In this document: positions 27,053 through 37,268 of the stretch, piece after piece
Numbering within the stretch: the stretch's first letter is position 1
Layout of the letters: every line of letters starts with the position of its first letter
From: Halapricum desulfuricans
GTDB lineage: Archaea > Halobacteriota > Halobacteria > Halobacteriales > Haloarculaceae
Reading direction: 5' to 3'
Assembly (NCBI RefSeq): GCF_017094465.1
Contig: NZ_CP064791.1
Span: 1,116,001-1,180,000 of the forward strand
Length of the DNA stretch: 64,000 bases
Notes under the pieces: generated by a model
Told to the model about the DNA's origin: nothing
Database searches by the model: none
The model's input: only the letters and a program-made list of their open reading frames with translations
Position numbers and translations under genes: made by a program

Positions 27053-27062
27053 TTATTCATAA
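27053..27062 (+). promoter_or_regulatory. TATA-like box before the acyl-CoA synthetase gene
   Basis: An AT-rich TTATTCATAA lies about 26 nt before the ATG at 27082, selecting that start over the upstream in-frame codons. The rest of 26822-27081 holds the divergent rpoH promoter region and shows no gene. Confidence 0.45.
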
Positions 27063-27081
27063 GGGATTCGAACAGCCGGGT

Positions 27082-29034
27082 ATGGACACGCGGAGCTGGC
27101 GTGACGCGGAACGGGAGCACACAGACGCGGTGGTCGGGCGGGACACGCTCGCGGAGATGTTCGAAGGGGCGGCCGATCGCAACGCGGCGCAGGACGCGCA
27201 GCTGTACAAGACGGGCTGTTACGAGCGGACGCTGCCGGCGACCGAGACGCCGGGTTCGGAGTCCGGTCGCTACCGGGCGCTGACGTACGCGGAGATGCGC
27301 GAGAGCGTCCGCCATCTGGCGGCGGGGTTTCGCGAACTCGGGGTAGGCAGCGACGATCGGGTCGGCATCTTCGCGAACACGCGCATGGAGTGGGCCCAGA
27401 CCGATTTCGCGCTGCTCGCGGCTGGCGGTGTCGTCACGACCGTCTATACCGAGTCCTCGCCACAGCAGGTCGGGTTCCTGCTGGGCGATCCCGATGCGAT
27501 CGGGGTCGTCGTCGAAAACGGCGACCTGCTCGATCGCGTGCTGGAGGTCGAAGACGACCTCGACTTGGAGTTCATCGTCGCTATGGACGAGATCTACGGT
27601 CACGGCGACCGCGAGGACATCTACACGCTGGGCGAGGTCGCACGCCTCGGCGCGGACGCGTTCGAGGAGTCCGCCTATCGGGGCTGGCTGGGAGAGCGCG
27701 ACCCCGGGGACCTGGCGACGCTGATCTACACCTCTGGGACGACGGGCACGCCCAAAGGCGTGAAACTCACCCACTGGAACCTCCGGTCGAACGTCAACCA
27801 GACCCGCAAGCGGATCGGGCCACGCCCCGACAAGCCCGAGGATGTCCCCACTCTGGATAGCGGTACGCGGACGATCTCGTTTCTCCCGCTGGCGCACGTC
27901 TTCGAGCGGACCGCGGGCCACTTCCTCATGTTCGCCACTGGCGCGACTGTCGGGTACGCCGAGAGCCCGGACACCATTCCGGAGGACATCAACAAGATCC
28001 GGCCACAGACCGGGACGAGCGTCCCGCGGATCTACGAACGGATCTTCGGCCGGATGCGGGACACGGCCGGCGAGACGGCGACCAAGCAGCGGATCTTCGA
28101 GTGGGCAGTCGACGTGGCCCGAGCCTATGCCCGGGCGGATCCGCCGGGACCGTTGCTTCGGGCCAAACATCGGCTGGCGGACTATCTGGTCTACGAGAGC
28201 GTCCGGAGCCGGCTCGGTGGCAACGTCGAGTTCATGGTCAGCGGCGGTGGGAGCCTCGGTACCGAACTGGCCGAGCTGTTCCTCGGGATGGGACTTCCGA
28301 TCCTGGAGGGGTACGGTCTGACTGAAACGTCGCCGGTCGTGTCCGTCAACCCACCTGAGGACGTCCGACCCGGGACGCTCGGACCGCCGGTCGTCGACGT
28401 GGAGACGCGTCTCGACACGGAACTGGTCACCGACGAGGAGTTTCCGGACGCCGAGGGCGAAGTCGGAGAGCTACAGGTCAAGGGCCCGAACGTCTATCCC
28501 GGGTACTGGGAGCTTCCCGAGGACACAGAGCGCGTGTTCACCGACGACGGCTGGTTCCGGACTGGCGACATCGTCGAGCAGACCGCTGATGGGTATCTGA
28601 TCTATCGCGACCGGATGAAACAGATCCTCGTGCTCGATACGGGCAAGAACGTCGCCCCGGGCCGGATCGAAAACGAGTTCGCCACCAGCGAACGGGTCGA
28701 ACAGATCATGGCCGTCGGCGACGGCCAGAAGTTCGTCAGTGCGCTCATCGCGCCGAACTTCGAGCGACTCGAACGCTGGGCTGAGCGGGAGGGGATCGAC
28801 CTGCCGGACGATCGCACGCGGCTCTGTCAGGACGAGCGCGTCCGCCAGTGGATCGGCGAAGAAGTCGAACGGGTCAACGAGAACCTCGAACCGGTCGAGC
28901 AGGTCAAACAGTTCCGACTCACGCCGGAGGAGTGGACGCCCGACAACGAGCTGTTGACGCCCTCGCTGAAGAAAAAGCGCCGGACGATCCTCCAGCGGTT
29001 CAACAACCAGGTCGAGGATATCTACGAGGAGTAG
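27082..29034 (+). CDS. long-chain acyl-CoA synthetase (AMP-forming)
   Basis: 650 residues from 27082 (MDTRSWRDAEREH). The ANL-family AMP-binding signature LIYTSGTTGTPKGVKLTH is at about residues 213-230. It is followed by LPLAHVFERTAGHF, the GYGLTETSPVVSVN adenylate motif, GWFRTGDIV, and DRMKQILVLDTGKNVAP of the hinge and C-terminal domain. The enzyme activates a fatty acid to acyl-CoA with ATP. The FadD15-like length and the IPEDINKIRPQTGTSVPRIYERI segment fit long-chain substrates; the substrate is inferred. The frame extends upstream to 26824 without protein-like sequence. It ends 15 bp before the convergent photolyase. Confidence 0.9.
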   Translation: MDTRSWRDAEREHTDAVVGRDTLAEMFEGAADRNAAQDAQLYKTGCYERTLPATETPGSESGRYRALTYAEMRESVRHLAAGFRELGVGSDDRVGIFANTRMEWAQTDFALLAAGGVVTTVYTESSPQQVGFLLGDPDAIGVVVENGDLLDRVLEVEDDLDLEFIVAMDEIYGHGDREDIYTLGEVARLGADAFEESAYRGWLGERDPGDLATLIYTSGTTGTPKGVKLTHWNLRSNVNQTRKRIGPRPDKPEDVPTLDSGTRTISFLPLAHVFERTAGHFLMFATGATVGYAESPDTIPEDINKIRPQTGTSVPRIYERIFGRMRDTAGETATKQRIFEWAVDVARAYARADPPGPLLRAKHRLADYLVYESVRSRLGGNVEFMVSGGGSLGTELAELFLGMGLPILEGYGLTETSPVVSVNPPEDVRPGTLGPPVVDVETRLDTELVTDEEFPDAEGEVGELQVKGPNVYPGYWELPEDTERVFTDDGWFRTGDIVEQTADGYLIYRDRMKQILVLDTGKNVAPGRIENEFATSERVEQIMAVGDGQKFVSALIAPNFERLERWAEREGIDLPDDRTRLCQDERVRQWIGEEVERVNENLEPVEQVKQFRLTPEEWTPDNELLTPSLKKKRRTILQRFNNQVEDIYEE

Positions 29035-29049
29035 TTCCCTCATCGAGAC

Positions 29050-30501
29050 CTACGACGAGGGGCCATCGAAGTGCATGTTGGGGTCGACTATTGGCTCGGG
29101 GTACTCGACCCTGAGTTCGACACCGTAGCGCGCCTGTTCGTCGGCGTCCATCCGCCAGGGCTCGTGGGCGTACCGGGGTGGGAGATCCGCTAACTCGGGC
29201 ACCCAGTGACGGACGTACTCGGCGTCGGGGTCGTAGTTGTGTGCCTGCCAGAGCACGTCGAACGCCCGGTCGCGCGAATCGGTTCCGACGCCGGCGACGT
29301 ACGCCCAGTTGCCGTAGTTCGAGGCGACGTCGTAATCGAGTAGACTGGATTCGTAGTAGGCAGCCCCCCAGCGCCAGTCGATCCGGAGCGTGTTCGCCAG
29401 AAAGGAAGCGGCGTTCTGACGGGCGCGGTTGCTCTGATAGCCCGTCGCTGCCAGCTCCCGCATGGCCGCGTCGACGAACGGGAAGCCGGTCTCACCGTCG
29501 GCCCACCGCCGGAAGGCAGTCTCGTCGCGGTTCCAAACGATCTCACGGTCCTGGATTCCGCCGGGCGTGAAGTACGCGTCGCCGTGTTTCGCGAGCTGGA
29601 ACTGGAAGAAGTCACGCCAGCGCAACTCGAACACCAGCCAGTACGTCGAGTCGTTCGAGACGCGCTCGCGCTCGTATCGATCGACCGCCCGCTTGACCCG
29701 TCGCGGCGACAGACAGCCCTGTGCGAGCCACGGCGAGAACTTCGAGGAGAAGTCCATCCCGAGCAATCCGTTTCGCGTCTCACGGTACTCCCGCAGCCGG
29801 TCGCGCTCGAAAATATACGTCTGCAGTCGCTCCAGGGCCGCCGACTCCCCGCCGGGGACGGGCATCGGCGTGTCGTCGCCGGGTGTGTCATCCGTCCGTT
29901 CGTCGTATCCCAGCTCCGACAGCGTCGGGATCGACCCCCCATCCATGTCGGGTGTGGGAACCGACTCGGGCGGAGCCAGTGGCTCGGGAACTGACGAGTT
30001 CGCTTCCACGCTGTCTTTCCAGGGCGTGAACGTGTCCTGGACGTGCTCGATTGCCGTCGGCAGGTCTTCGATCGCGTGTAGCGTGTGGGTCCAGTGGGTC
30101 GTCAGATCGACGCCGACTGATTCGAGTTCGCTCTCGACGGCGGATGCAGTCCGACGCTCCTCAGTTCCGGGAAGCCGCTGGGCGTGGACTGCGTCGGCGT
30201 CGACGGACTCGGCGACGGCGGGAACGACTGACCCGGGATCGCCGTGGCGGACGAGCAACTCGCCGTCGCGTTCGTGCATTCGCTGTCGAAGGTCCTGAAC
30301 GCTCTCGCGGACGAACCGCGCTCGGCGGCGTCCGATCCGAGGTTCGTCGATCCAGCGGCTCCTGGCTCCGAACAGCCCAGGTTCGAACGTGTATAGCGGG
30401 ACGACGCGGTCGTTTTCTTCGAGGGCCCGCTGGAGCGTCGGGTTATCGTGGACGCGAAGGTCGCGGCGAAACCAGACAACTGCCACATCTGCCATATCCA
30501 T
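29050..30501 (-). CDS. phr: deoxyribodipyrimidine photolyase (CPD photolyase, class I type)
   Basis: A 483-residue photolyase/cryptochrome. The N-terminal antenna-binding domain begins VAVVWFRRDLRVHDNPTLQRAL. The FAD domain has TYWLVFELRWRDFFQFQLAKHGDAYF, and the flavin/DNA region FPFVDAAMRELAATGYQSNRARQNAASFLANTLRIDWRWGAAYYESSLLDYDVASNYGNW ends with a conserved Asp/Asn. It uses blue light to split UV cyclobutane dimers. A central acidic insertion (roughly residues 170-205) is haloarchaeal style. A second in-frame ATG at 30495 is also possible. Confidence 0.93.
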   Translation of the reverse strand: MDMADVAVVWFRRDLRVHDNPTLQRALEENDRVVPLYTFEPGLFGARSRWIDEPRIGRRRARFVRESVQDLRQRMHERDGELLVRHGDPGSVVPAVAESVDADAVHAQRLPGTEERRTASAVESELESVGVDLTTHWTHTLHAIEDLPTAIEHVQDTFTPWKDSVEANSSVPEPLAPPESVPTPDMDGGSIPTLSELGYDERTDDTPGDDTPMPVPGGESAALERLQTYIFERDRLREYRETRNGLLGMDFSSKFSPWLAQGCLSPRRVKRAVDRYERERVSNDSTYWLVFELRWRDFFQFQLAKHGDAYFTPGGIQDREIVWNRDETAFRRWADGETGFPFVDAAMRELAATGYQSNRARQNAASFLANTLRIDWRWGAAYYESSLLDYDVASNYGNWAYVAGVGTDSRDRAFDVLWQAHNYDPDAEYVRHWVPELADLPPRYAHEPWRMDADEQARYGVELRVEYPEPIVDPNMHFDGPSS

Positions 30502-30566
30502 TGCTGGGCACTACAGCCCCCTTACCACCATGCCGAAACAGTTTGATGTCGGGCCGATCGCACGAA

Positions 30567-30634
30567 ATCTGGCCGTTCGCTATGTATCGACGACTGTGAT
30601 ATCTGGCCGTTCGCTATGCATCGACGACTGTGAC
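30567..30634. repeat. 34-bp tandem duplication covering the 3' end of the YjbQ gene
   Basis: Units 30567-30600 and 30601-30634 are adjacent and differ at only two positions (19 and 34). The unit next to the gene contains its last six codons and stop (read on the minus strand) plus 15 bp of trailer. The second unit repeats that end again, including an in-frame stop. It is the smallest of three gene-end duplications in the window. Confidence 0.9.
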
Positions 30635-31001
30635 CCGAAGTTCGCGCGTACGAGGTCCGTCACACTCGACCAACAGTGCTGATTGCCAGGTGCCGAGATC
30701 AAGCTGGCCGTCGCTGACGGGAACGGTCACGCTCGGCCCGACGAGTAGCGCCCGGACGTGACCGTCAGCGTTGTCGTCGATCTCGTCGTGTGCCCACCCC
30801 GTATCCGGAACGAGCTGATCCAGCGCGTCGGCCAGATCCCCGAGGAGGTCAATCCGCTTCGTTGACTGTCACCCCAGCGGTCGTGTGCTGCACGAACACC
30901 GTCGCGACTCCGTCCGCGTTCTCCGGCAGCGCTTCGGTGACAGCGTCCGTTACGTCTAAAACCTCCGATCGGTCGTTCGTCTCGACCGAAACTGTCGGCA
31001 T
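30614..31001 (-). pseudogene. YjbQ/UPF0047 family protein, broken by a frameshift
   Basis: Reading from the ATG at 31001, the first 50 codons give MPTVSVETNDRS...TVFVQHTTAGVTVNEAD and then a TGA at 30849-30851. A neighbouring frame continues directly with LLGDLADALDQLVPDTGW, HDEIDDNADGHVRALLVG, PSVTVPVSDGQLDLGTWQ and ends ELRVTVVDA at the TAG at 30614-30616. Together they form a full YjbQ protein (secondary thiamine-phosphate synthase-like fold; HTTAG and DDNADGH are family motifs). The join needs two extra bases, or one fewer, near 30850. It is either a real inactivating mutation or a sequencing error. Its AT-rich promoter region is shared with the divergent usp gene. Confidence 0.85.
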
Positions 31002-31068
31002 ACCCGCTGCATCGCAAGTTGACGGTATAAACACAGTTGATAGATAGAAAATATACTAATTAATAGAA

Positions 31069-31078
31069 ATATATAATA
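31069..31078 (+). promoter_or_regulatory. TATA box of the usp gene at 31102
   Basis: ATATATAATA centred 29 nt before the ATG at 31102, in a very AT-rich 60-bp patch between divergent genes. Confidence 0.65.
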
Positions 31079-31101
31079 ACTAATAGGACGAACGTTCGGG
31101 C

Positions 31102-31659
31102 ATGGACACGATAACGATCCTCATCGCTGTCGGACAGGAAGACAGGGAACGAGCCGAGCGGATGGCCAAGACGGTGCGCACGGTCGTCGGCGATCGGGAA
31201 TCGCGGGTGCTCGTCGGACACGTGCTGACCGAATCCGAATACGAGCAGACGGCCGAGCGGCTGGAACCGGCGACAGACGCCGAGACTAAAGCCATGTCAG
31301 CGGCGCGGCCCGAAACGAGCGTGGCGTACGCCGGTACAGCCGGCGAAACGTCGGCCCCGGGTGAAGCCGAGCTACCGACCGAAGCAGCCGTCAAGCGGGT
31401 CATCGGCCAGCGGACAGTCGTTCGCGATCTGGTCGAGACACTTCAGGAGGCCGGATTCGAGCCCGAAGTGCTCGGCGGCGTCGGTGATCCCGCCGAGGGC
31501 ATCGTCGCGATGATCGACGACCACGACGCGGATTTCGTCGTAATTGGTGGCCGCGACCGCTCGCCGACCAGACAGGCGATGTTCGGCAGCGTCTCTCAGG
31601 AGATCCTTCGATCCGCGCGTTGTCCGGCCATCTCCGTGCGAGGGATGGACGAAGTCTGA
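31102..31659 (+). CDS. universal stress protein, UspA family (long variant)
   Basis: 185 residues. The start MDTITILIAVGQEDRERAERMA is the first Usp strand, although the usual nucleotide-contacting Asp at the strand end is replaced (AVGQED). The C-terminal ATP loop is kept: VVIGGRDRSPTRQAMFGSVSQEIL. A roughly 45-residue Ala/Glu/Thr-rich insertion (about residues 50-95) enlarges the middle of the domain. Its loop resembles that of the Usp at 14733, so they may be paralogs. It ends convergently, 1 bp before the spoVR stop. Confidence 0.82.
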   Translation: MDTITILIAVGQEDRERAERMAKTVRTVVGDRESRVLVGHVLTESEYEQTAERLEPATDAETKAMSAARPETSVAYAGTAGETSAPGEAELPTEAAVKRVIGQRTVVRDLVETLQEAGFEPEVLGGVGDPAEGIVAMIDDHDADFVVIGGRDRSPTRQAMFGSVSQEILRSARCPAISVRGMDEV

Positions 31660-31660
31660 C

Positions 31661-33694
31661 TCAACGCAGCCACTCGTCCGGTTTCGTGTCGTAGTCGATG
31701 TCGGTCGCCGCGAGGTGCTCGACGTCCTCCCAGGGGACGTCCTCGACGGTGACGTGCGCACCGTCGTAGCGCAGCCGGCGGCCGACTTCGGTCGGGTCGG
31801 GCTCTCGGTCCCGGCGTCGGGCGACCTCGACGTCGCTCTCGTCGTACTCCTTGTCGATGGTCAGCAAGTTCACGGGCCGTCCCCAGAGTTCGAACACGCG
31901 CTTGAGTACCTCCGTGGCCCGTTTGTCGTCGAGGACGACCCCGTTGTACCGGTGGGCCAACAGCAGCTCGCCGGCGTTGTCGTAGTTACCGTCCGCGACG
32001 ACGATCGTGGGCTTCCCGAAGTTGGTGAACTGCAACAGCAGCTTCTTTTTGACGTCCTCGTGATCGGTCGAGGAGACGCGGAACTCCCCCGACTTCTGGG
32101 AGTGTTCGTATGCGAAGTAGTCGTTCGCATCGACGAACTCTTCGGTGAGAAACGCCTCCAGGAACGTCACGTCGTTGTGGCTCTGGCGGACCTCGCGCAT
32201 CCGGTCCCAGCCGCGAGCGTACTCGACATCGGCGAGTGCCGCCTCGACGCTTCCATAGCGGCTGTCGTCGAAGAGGTAGCGGCTGATCCGCTCTAGCTCT
32301 TCCAGACCGATCCGGCCCAGGAACCCGCGGTTCTGTGCCTGGACCAGCGAGTAATGTCGCTGGACCAGTCCGTCGTAGGTGAGGACCGTCCAGGGGTAGG
32401 TCTCGACGTCGATCGCTCCGCTTCGAGCGCGTTCGAGTGCCTTCGCGTCGATACGTGGATCGTCCGGGTCGATCTCGTCGAGATGGCCCGGCACGTCTTC
32501 GAGCCACGCCGGCGGCTCCAGGACCGACCGGACCGCACCGAAGTCGACGGTATCACGGAAGTTCCGCCAGGTGATCCCGTCGACTTTGAGGAGTCGCTCG
32601 ACGACTTCCCGCCGGTTGGCGGTGTTCTCGACGTACTGCCACAACTCCAGTCCGAGTTTGTACGGGTTGAGTCCGCCCGAGCCGAGCACCTTCGACATGT
32701 GATCGGCGTAGGTGACAAACTCGTCGTCGGCCGCAAAGCCCTCACCGACCATCATGACCGACTCCCAGTAGCTAGCCCACCCCTCGTTGAGCACCTTCGT
32801 CATCTTCTGGGGGGCGAAGTAGTAGGATTCCCGACGGACGATCTCCAGGACCTCCTTCTGCCAGTCGGTCATCTCGATGGCCTTCCCGGCTCCCTCGTCG
32901 TGCTGCTTGCCGTGTTTTCGGAGGAATCCGACGACGTCTCTCTCGGGAGTGTCCGGGAACGAGACTGACCCGTCGTCGTCACTCTGGGTGTCGAGCCACT
33001 CCTCGTCGAACACCTGCTGGCGCACCTCTTCGGTGAGATCCAGATCGTCCAGGTGATCGGCCACGTCGGCGGTGTCGAGGTCCTCGGTCCTCTCGTCGGT
33101 CACGACGGGCGCGTACGGGCGGTGCTGGTCGATGGTGTCCTCCAGACAGAGAACGTGATCGATCCACTTTTCGACCTCACCCCGGTCGATCTCGGGGTCG
33201 GTCATGTATTCCTCGATCGTCTCGGCGTGGCGGGCGAGCATCGCCGTGGCGTCCGGCCCCGACTCCGGCCGAGCGTCGGATCGGTTGTCCGGCGCTTCGT
33301 CCCGGCCGGTGAACAGTCCGAACCACTCGTTGTTCGCGAAGAAATCGGCGTGGGCCTCGACGTGAGTGATGACCGCCTTCTGGTCGGCCAGGGTGTTTGA
33401 CTCTTGGAGGAACGCGTGGGCCGGGTTGTCGTTGTTGACGATCTCGAAGGCCTTCCCGCCGAGGAACTGGCTCTGCTTTCGCTGGCGGTCGTACTGCATG
33501 CCCCACCGCCAGTGGGGGTATCGCTCCTGGAACCCGCCGTAGGCGATCAACTCGTTCATCTCGTCGTAATCGACGATCCAGTAGTTGACCGGATACGGGG
33601 TCAAGCCGAGTTTTTCGGCGAGCTCACCGGCTTTCTCGACTGGTTCTTGCAGGTTGTCCGCGATCCGTTGGGCTTCGATGCGTTCGTCTATCAT
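31661..33694 (-). CDS. SpoVR family protein
   Basis: 677 residues from the ATG at 33694 ([20 protein letters not shown]); the frame stays open further upstream but overlaps the DUF444 gene. Family landmarks are [55 protein letters not shown], the [13 protein letters not shown] motif, [10 protein letters not shown], and the [43 protein letters not shown] block. In bacteria SpoVR/YcgB genes sit beside prkA (yeaG) and yeaH, exactly as here; the molecular function is unknown. The start overlaps the preceding stop by 4 bp (ATGA). Confidence 0.93.
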   Translation of the reverse strand: MIDERIEAQRIADNLQEPVEKAGELAEKLGLTPYPVNYWIVDYDEMNELIAYGGFQERYPHWRWGMQYDRQRKQSQFLGGKAFEIVNNDNPAHAFLQESNTLADQKAVITHVEAHADFFANNEWFGLFTGRDEAPDNRSDARPESGPDATAMLARHAETIEEYMTDPEIDRGEVEKWIDHVLCLEDTIDQHRPYAPVVTDERTEDLDTADVADHLDDLDLTEEVRQQVFDEEWLDTQSDDDGSVSFPDTPERDVVGFLRKHGKQHDEGAGKAIEMTDWQKEVLEIVRRESYYFAPQKMTKVLNEGWASYWESVMMVGEGFAADDEFVTYADHMSKVLGSGGLNPYKLGLELWQYVENTANRREVVERLLKVDGITWRNFRDTVDFGAVRSVLEPPAWLEDVPGHLDEIDPDDPRIDAKALERARSGAIDVETYPWTVLTYDGLVQRHYSLVQAQNRGFLGRIGLEELERISRYLFDDSRYGSVEAALADVEYARGWDRMREVRQSHNDVTFLEAFLTEEFVDANDYFAYEHSQKSGEFRVSSTDHEDVKKKLLLQFTNFGKPTIVVADGNYDNAGELLLAHRYNGVVLDDKRATEVLKRVFELWGRPVNLLTIDKEYDESDVEVARRRDREPDPTEVGRRLRYDGAHVTVEDVPWEDVEHLAATDIDYDTKPDEWLR

Positions 33695-34998
33695 GACTGT
33701 TCGTCCGTGCTGAGGATCTCGTAGATGGCGTCGACCACGTCCCCTGGTCCGTTGACGTAGGCCACGGCGACGTCGTCGGCGTCCCGGAAGTGCCGCTCGA
33801 CCTCTTCGGCGTGGGTCGCGTTGATCGCGTTCCCGCTGGGCTGAGTCTCGACGTAGGCGTGGAGATTCGCCGGGATCGCTTCCATCAGCGGGATTACCTT
33901 GTCCTCGGTGTCGTTCGACGAGTTTTCGCTGTCGCCGGCGGCGAAGACGTAGCGGTTCCACTCGCTCCAGGGATAGGCTTCGTCGAGCGCTGTCATCGCC
34001 AGCTCGTAGGCGCTAGAGATGCGAGTCCCGCCGCCGCTGCGGATGCCGAAGAACTCCTCGCGGTTGACCTCCCAGGCCTCGGCGTCGTGGGCGATGTAGA
34101 CGAACTCGGCGTTGTCGTACTTGCCCTGGAGATACCAGTCAAGCGGGGTGAAGGTCCGCTCGACTAGCTCGCGTTTCTGCTGGCGCATACTCCCGGAGAC
34201 GTCGCGGATGTTGACCACGACGACGTTGCGCTCTTTCTCCTCGATGATCTCGGGGTAGCGATAGCGTTCGTCCTGACGCCGAAAGGGGATCTCGTTGATC
34301 CCTTCCCGGCGAATGCGCTGGGCTGCACTCTCGTGCTCGACGCGTTCGGTCATCTCCTCGATGGATCCCCACCGGTCGCGCTCGTCAGCAGGCATCCCCT
34401 CGTAAGCGTCCTCGATCCACGCTCGGGAGACGGGGATGTTCTCCCCGCGGGCCCACTCGTAGACCGTCGCCGGGCCCCAGCCGGCGACTCGCAGGGCCTC
34501 ACGGACGTACGCCTCGTCGAAGTCCATCGCCATCTTGCGCTTGAGCCCCTCCTTGAACAGCCGCTCGAAATCCAGCGTCGAGGACGGTCCGGTCCGGGTG
34601 ATGTCGGTGAAATCCCCTTCTGTCTCCTCGACCACCTTCTTGCCCTTGGGATCGAGATCCAGCCCGAGCTGTTCGTCCAGTTCCCGGGCAAACTCCTCGG
34701 GATCCATCTCGTAGTACTCGTGATCGCCGCCCTCCTCGCCGGGGTCGCCGTCCTCGTCGCCGTCGTCCGGCTGTGGCTGTTCGACGGGGTCACCTTCTTC
34801 GGCGCCCTCGCCCTGGCCGACCCCGCCCCGGTCGCGCCGGTCGTAGACGAACTCCGGCAGATCGACGATCTTGATCGGGATCCGGACCGAATCCGCCCGG
34901 GACTTCCCGAGGTCACCGTACTGGATAAACTCCGCGAGATCCTGGCGGCGCTTCTCGCCGACCTCGCGGTAGCGTTCGAGGTCGTCTCTCAGTCCCAT
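33691..34998 (-). CDS. DUF444 (YeaH-like) protein with VWA-type domain
   Basis: 435 residues from the ATG at 34998 ([18 protein letters not shown]); the long Arg/Gly/Pro-rich upstream extension is a shadow of the kinase gene. The N-terminal part is charged, with a low-complexity Gly/Glu/Asp linker (about 85-110). The C-terminal half has the VWA-like MIDAS sequence [21 protein letters not shown] (about 260-280) and [16 protein letters not shown]. Bacterial YeaH is genetically linked to the kinase YeaG. It overlaps both neighbours (10 bp with the kinase, 4 bp with SpoVR), so the proteins probably act together. Confidence 0.92.
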   Translation of the reverse strand: MGLRDDLERYREVGEKRRQDLAEFIQYGDLGKSRADSVRIPIKIVDLPEFVYDRRDRGGVGQGEGAEEGDPVEQPQPDDGDEDGDPGEEGGDHEYYEMDPEEFARELDEQLGLDLDPKGKKVVEETEGDFTDITRTGPSSTLDFERLFKEGLKRKMAMDFDEAYVREALRVAGWGPATVYEWARGENIPVSRAWIEDAYEGMPADERDRWGSIEEMTERVEHESAAQRIRREGINEIPFRRQDERYRYPEIIEEKERNVVVVNIRDVSGSMRQQKRELVERTFTPLDWYLQGKYDNAEFVYIAHDAEAWEVNREEFFGIRSGGGTRISSAYELAMTALDEAYPWSEWNRYVFAAGDSENSSNDTEDKVIPLMEAIPANLHAYVETQPSGNAINATHAEEVERHFRDADDVAVAYVNGPGDVVDAIYEILSTDEQS

Positions 34999-37268
34999 CT
35001 GTAGCTCACCTGTCCCATGACGTGGCGGCTGGTCAGCTCCGCGCCGGCTTCGCTGTACTCGAACAGATCGGTCATGTTCTCGATCGTCCGCGCCTTGACA
35101 CGGGCCGTCTCGGTGTTCGCCGGCGGGTCGTCCCACTGCCGCGGATCGAAGTCCTCGTGGGTCCGCTTGACGTCGGCCCAGTCGTGGCTGCCAAGCACGG
35201 TTCGGATCACCGGGATCTCCTTCGGATTGACGTCGCCGACCTGGAACTGTTCGTCGCGGTTGTGCCAGGCGTAGCGGTTCAACGCGGTGATGATCCGGTC
35301 TGTCCGGAACTGCTCGACGTTCCGGGTGGGCTCGTTGCCGTGATAGTCCCGCTCCTCGAAGCGGCCGAGGTGCTCGATCTCGAAGACCTTCATCTTCAGC
35401 GGGTCCGGGTCGACACGTTCGCCCCGTTCGTTTTCGATTCGTTCGTCGGTCGCCCACGCGTAGACGTGCTCGATGTACTCCTCGACAGTGGACTCCTCGA
35501 CGCGCTTCTCGCGCATGATCGCCGCCAGCACGTCCTCCTCCTGCCGGTTGAAGATGTGGTTTTTGACCGGGACGACCCGTTCTTCGAATTCTGCAACTTC
35601 CTTCGTCGAGAAGACCGGTGCCGTTCGGAGGCCGGTAGCCATCGCGTCTAGCACGTCTCTCGGCATAATGATGTCCTCGACGGGCAACTCGGCGTGATAC
35701 CGCTCGGTCTCGGTCTGGAGCAGGTCGGCGATGACGTCTCTGGTGTAGGTGACCGGGATCCCGCGTTCGCCATCGCTCGCGCTGTCGGAGAACGCGAAGG
35801 CGTCGATCTCGCGGCGCTCGTCGCCGTCCTGGAGGTAGCCGCGGTCGAACAGCAGGGCCTTCTCGACCGGATCCAGTTCGCTCGGGAGGTCGCTATCGTC
35901 CAGTCGGGACACCACGTCGTACAGCGCCGCCGCTTCGAGGGTGTGCGGCGCGAGTTCGCGCTCGCGAACGCCGTGTTCCCGGCGCACGTCCACTCCGGCA
36001 GGGCTGCGGATGCGCCCGTCCAGTTCCGTCCAGGAGTCGGCCTGCCAGACCGTCGTGTCGTTGGTCAGTTCCCGCCGGAGGAGTTGCGTCTCCAGCGAGA
36101 GGTTCGTCAGGTAGCCGAAGCGGTGTTTGTTCAGCCGCCGTTTGAGCGCCTTCAGTGGGTCCTGGCCCTCGCGGTCGGCGTGCTGGTTCAGCGTCGCTTC
36201 CAGGTCCGGGTTGGAGATGATGACCAGCTGGGTGTCGATGTCCATCCCGATCCCCCGGTCCAGCTTGACCGCACCTTCGTCGGGGACGTTCAGCAGCTTC
36301 TGCAGGAGGTCGGCGTGCTGGGCGGCGTCCTCGACGATCGTCAGCAGGCCGTTCCCCTGGCTCAACACGCCGTCGTAGGAGAACGCCTGGGGGTTCTTCC
36401 GCCCGCGGGAGTCAAGCTCCCGCAACATCCCGGCCATCCAGGAACCGACGAGTCGTTCCTTGGGGCTCCCTTCGTCCTCGCTGTGGAGGACGCCGATCCC
36501 CTGTCCGACGTCGACGACGTAGTTTTTCACCCGGAGATGGCGCGGGCTCGTCACCGCCGAGAACAGATCCGCGACACCCTCGCGGCGGTACTGCTCCTCG
36601 AGGTACTCGTAGGCTTCCCGGGAGAAGGGGTCGAGATCGCCCTCGACGGAGACGCTGTCGTGCTCGTCTAGTTGCCCGTTGATCGCTTCGAGCAGCTCCG
36701 CTCGGACCGTCTGCGGGAAGACCGTCAGGGGGTGGACCTGCACCGGACTCTCGTACCAGTCGTCCTCGTCGCTGACCTGCCGGTCGCCGTAGGTGAGGCC
36801 GGTGGCTTCCCCGTCGGCCCCGGCGACGTTCCACTCGACGGTGTATCGCCGGCCGGCGTCGGTCCTGGAGTAGGCCCGCAGCCCGTTGATGAGACAGCGC
36901 TTGAGCTCGGACTTGCCGGTGGCTGTCGGCCCTTCCAGCCAGACAATCTTCTCGTCTTTCCCGCGGCGAGCGGCGATCGATCGCAGGTCGTCCACCAGCC
37001 CGTTTAGTACCTCGGTGTTGCCGAGGATCGCGTGTTCGCCGTCGTTGTGCGGGTCGTCGAAGAAGCGATAGCGCTCGCGTTCTTCCCCCTCCTCGATGAC
37101 CGTGCGGGTGCCGGCGTCCTCGATAGCGTCGAGCAGGTACTTCGAGGCGTGGGCGGCCAGTTCCGGCCGGTCGAGCAGCAGGTCGACGTAGCCCGGCAGC
37201 GACAGCGGCTCCTGGTAGGTCGCGTCCAGTTCCCGGTCGGCCGCGGTGATGAATTGCTCCCCGTCCAT
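34989..37268 (-). CDS. PrkA-type serine protein kinase, second paralog
   Basis: 759 residues from the ATG at 37268 ([20 protein letters not shown]). The AAA-like N-terminal domain has a variant Walker A, GPTATGKS (113-120), where the neighbour has [32 protein letters not shown] is the following Walker B/sensor region typical of PrkA. The C-terminal PrkA domain carries [17 protein letters not shown] and the long helical tail. PrkA/YeaG proteins are serine kinases active in stationary phase or starvation in bacteria. It overlaps the first paralog by 1 bp (TGATG) and DUF444 by 10 bp. Confidence 0.88.
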   Translation of the reverse strand: MDGEQFITAADRELDATYQEPLSLPGYVDLLLDRPELAAHASKYLLDAIEDAGTRTVIEEGEERERYRFFDDPHNDGEHAILGNTEVLNGLVDDLRSIAARRGKDEKIVWLEGPTATGKSELKRCLINGLRAYSRTDAGRRYTVEWNVAGADGEATGLTYGDRQVSDEDDWYESPVQVHPLTVFPQTVRAELLEAINGQLDEHDSVSVEGDLDPFSREAYEYLEEQYRREGVADLFSAVTSPRHLRVKNYVVDVGQGIGVLHSEDEGSPKERLVGSWMAGMLRELDSRGRKNPQAFSYDGVLSQGNGLLTIVEDAAQHADLLQKLLNVPDEGAVKLDRGIGMDIDTQLVIISNPDLEATLNQHADREGQDPLKALKRRLNKHRFGYLTNLSLETQLLRRELTNDTTVWQADSWTELDGRIRSPAGVDVRREHGVRERELAPHTLEAAALYDVVSRLDDSDLPSELDPVEKALLFDRGYLQDGDERREIDAFAFSDSASDGERGIPVTYTRDVIADLLQTETERYHAELPVEDIIMPRDVLDAMATGLRTAPVFSTKEVAEFEERVVPVKNHIFNRQEEDVLAAIMREKRVEESTVEEYIEHVYAWATDERIENERGERVDPDPLKMKVFEIEHLGRFEERDYHGNEPTRNVEQFRTDRIITALNRYAWHNRDEQFQVGDVNPKEIPVIRTVLGSHDWADVKRTHEDFDPRQWDDPPANTETARVKARTIENMTDLFEYSEAGAELTSRHVMGQVSYRWD

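Noticed and set aside
30727-31017. 96-codon minus-strand frame inside the YjbQ locus
   Set aside because: A third frame; the true protein is formed by the other two frames joined near 30850.
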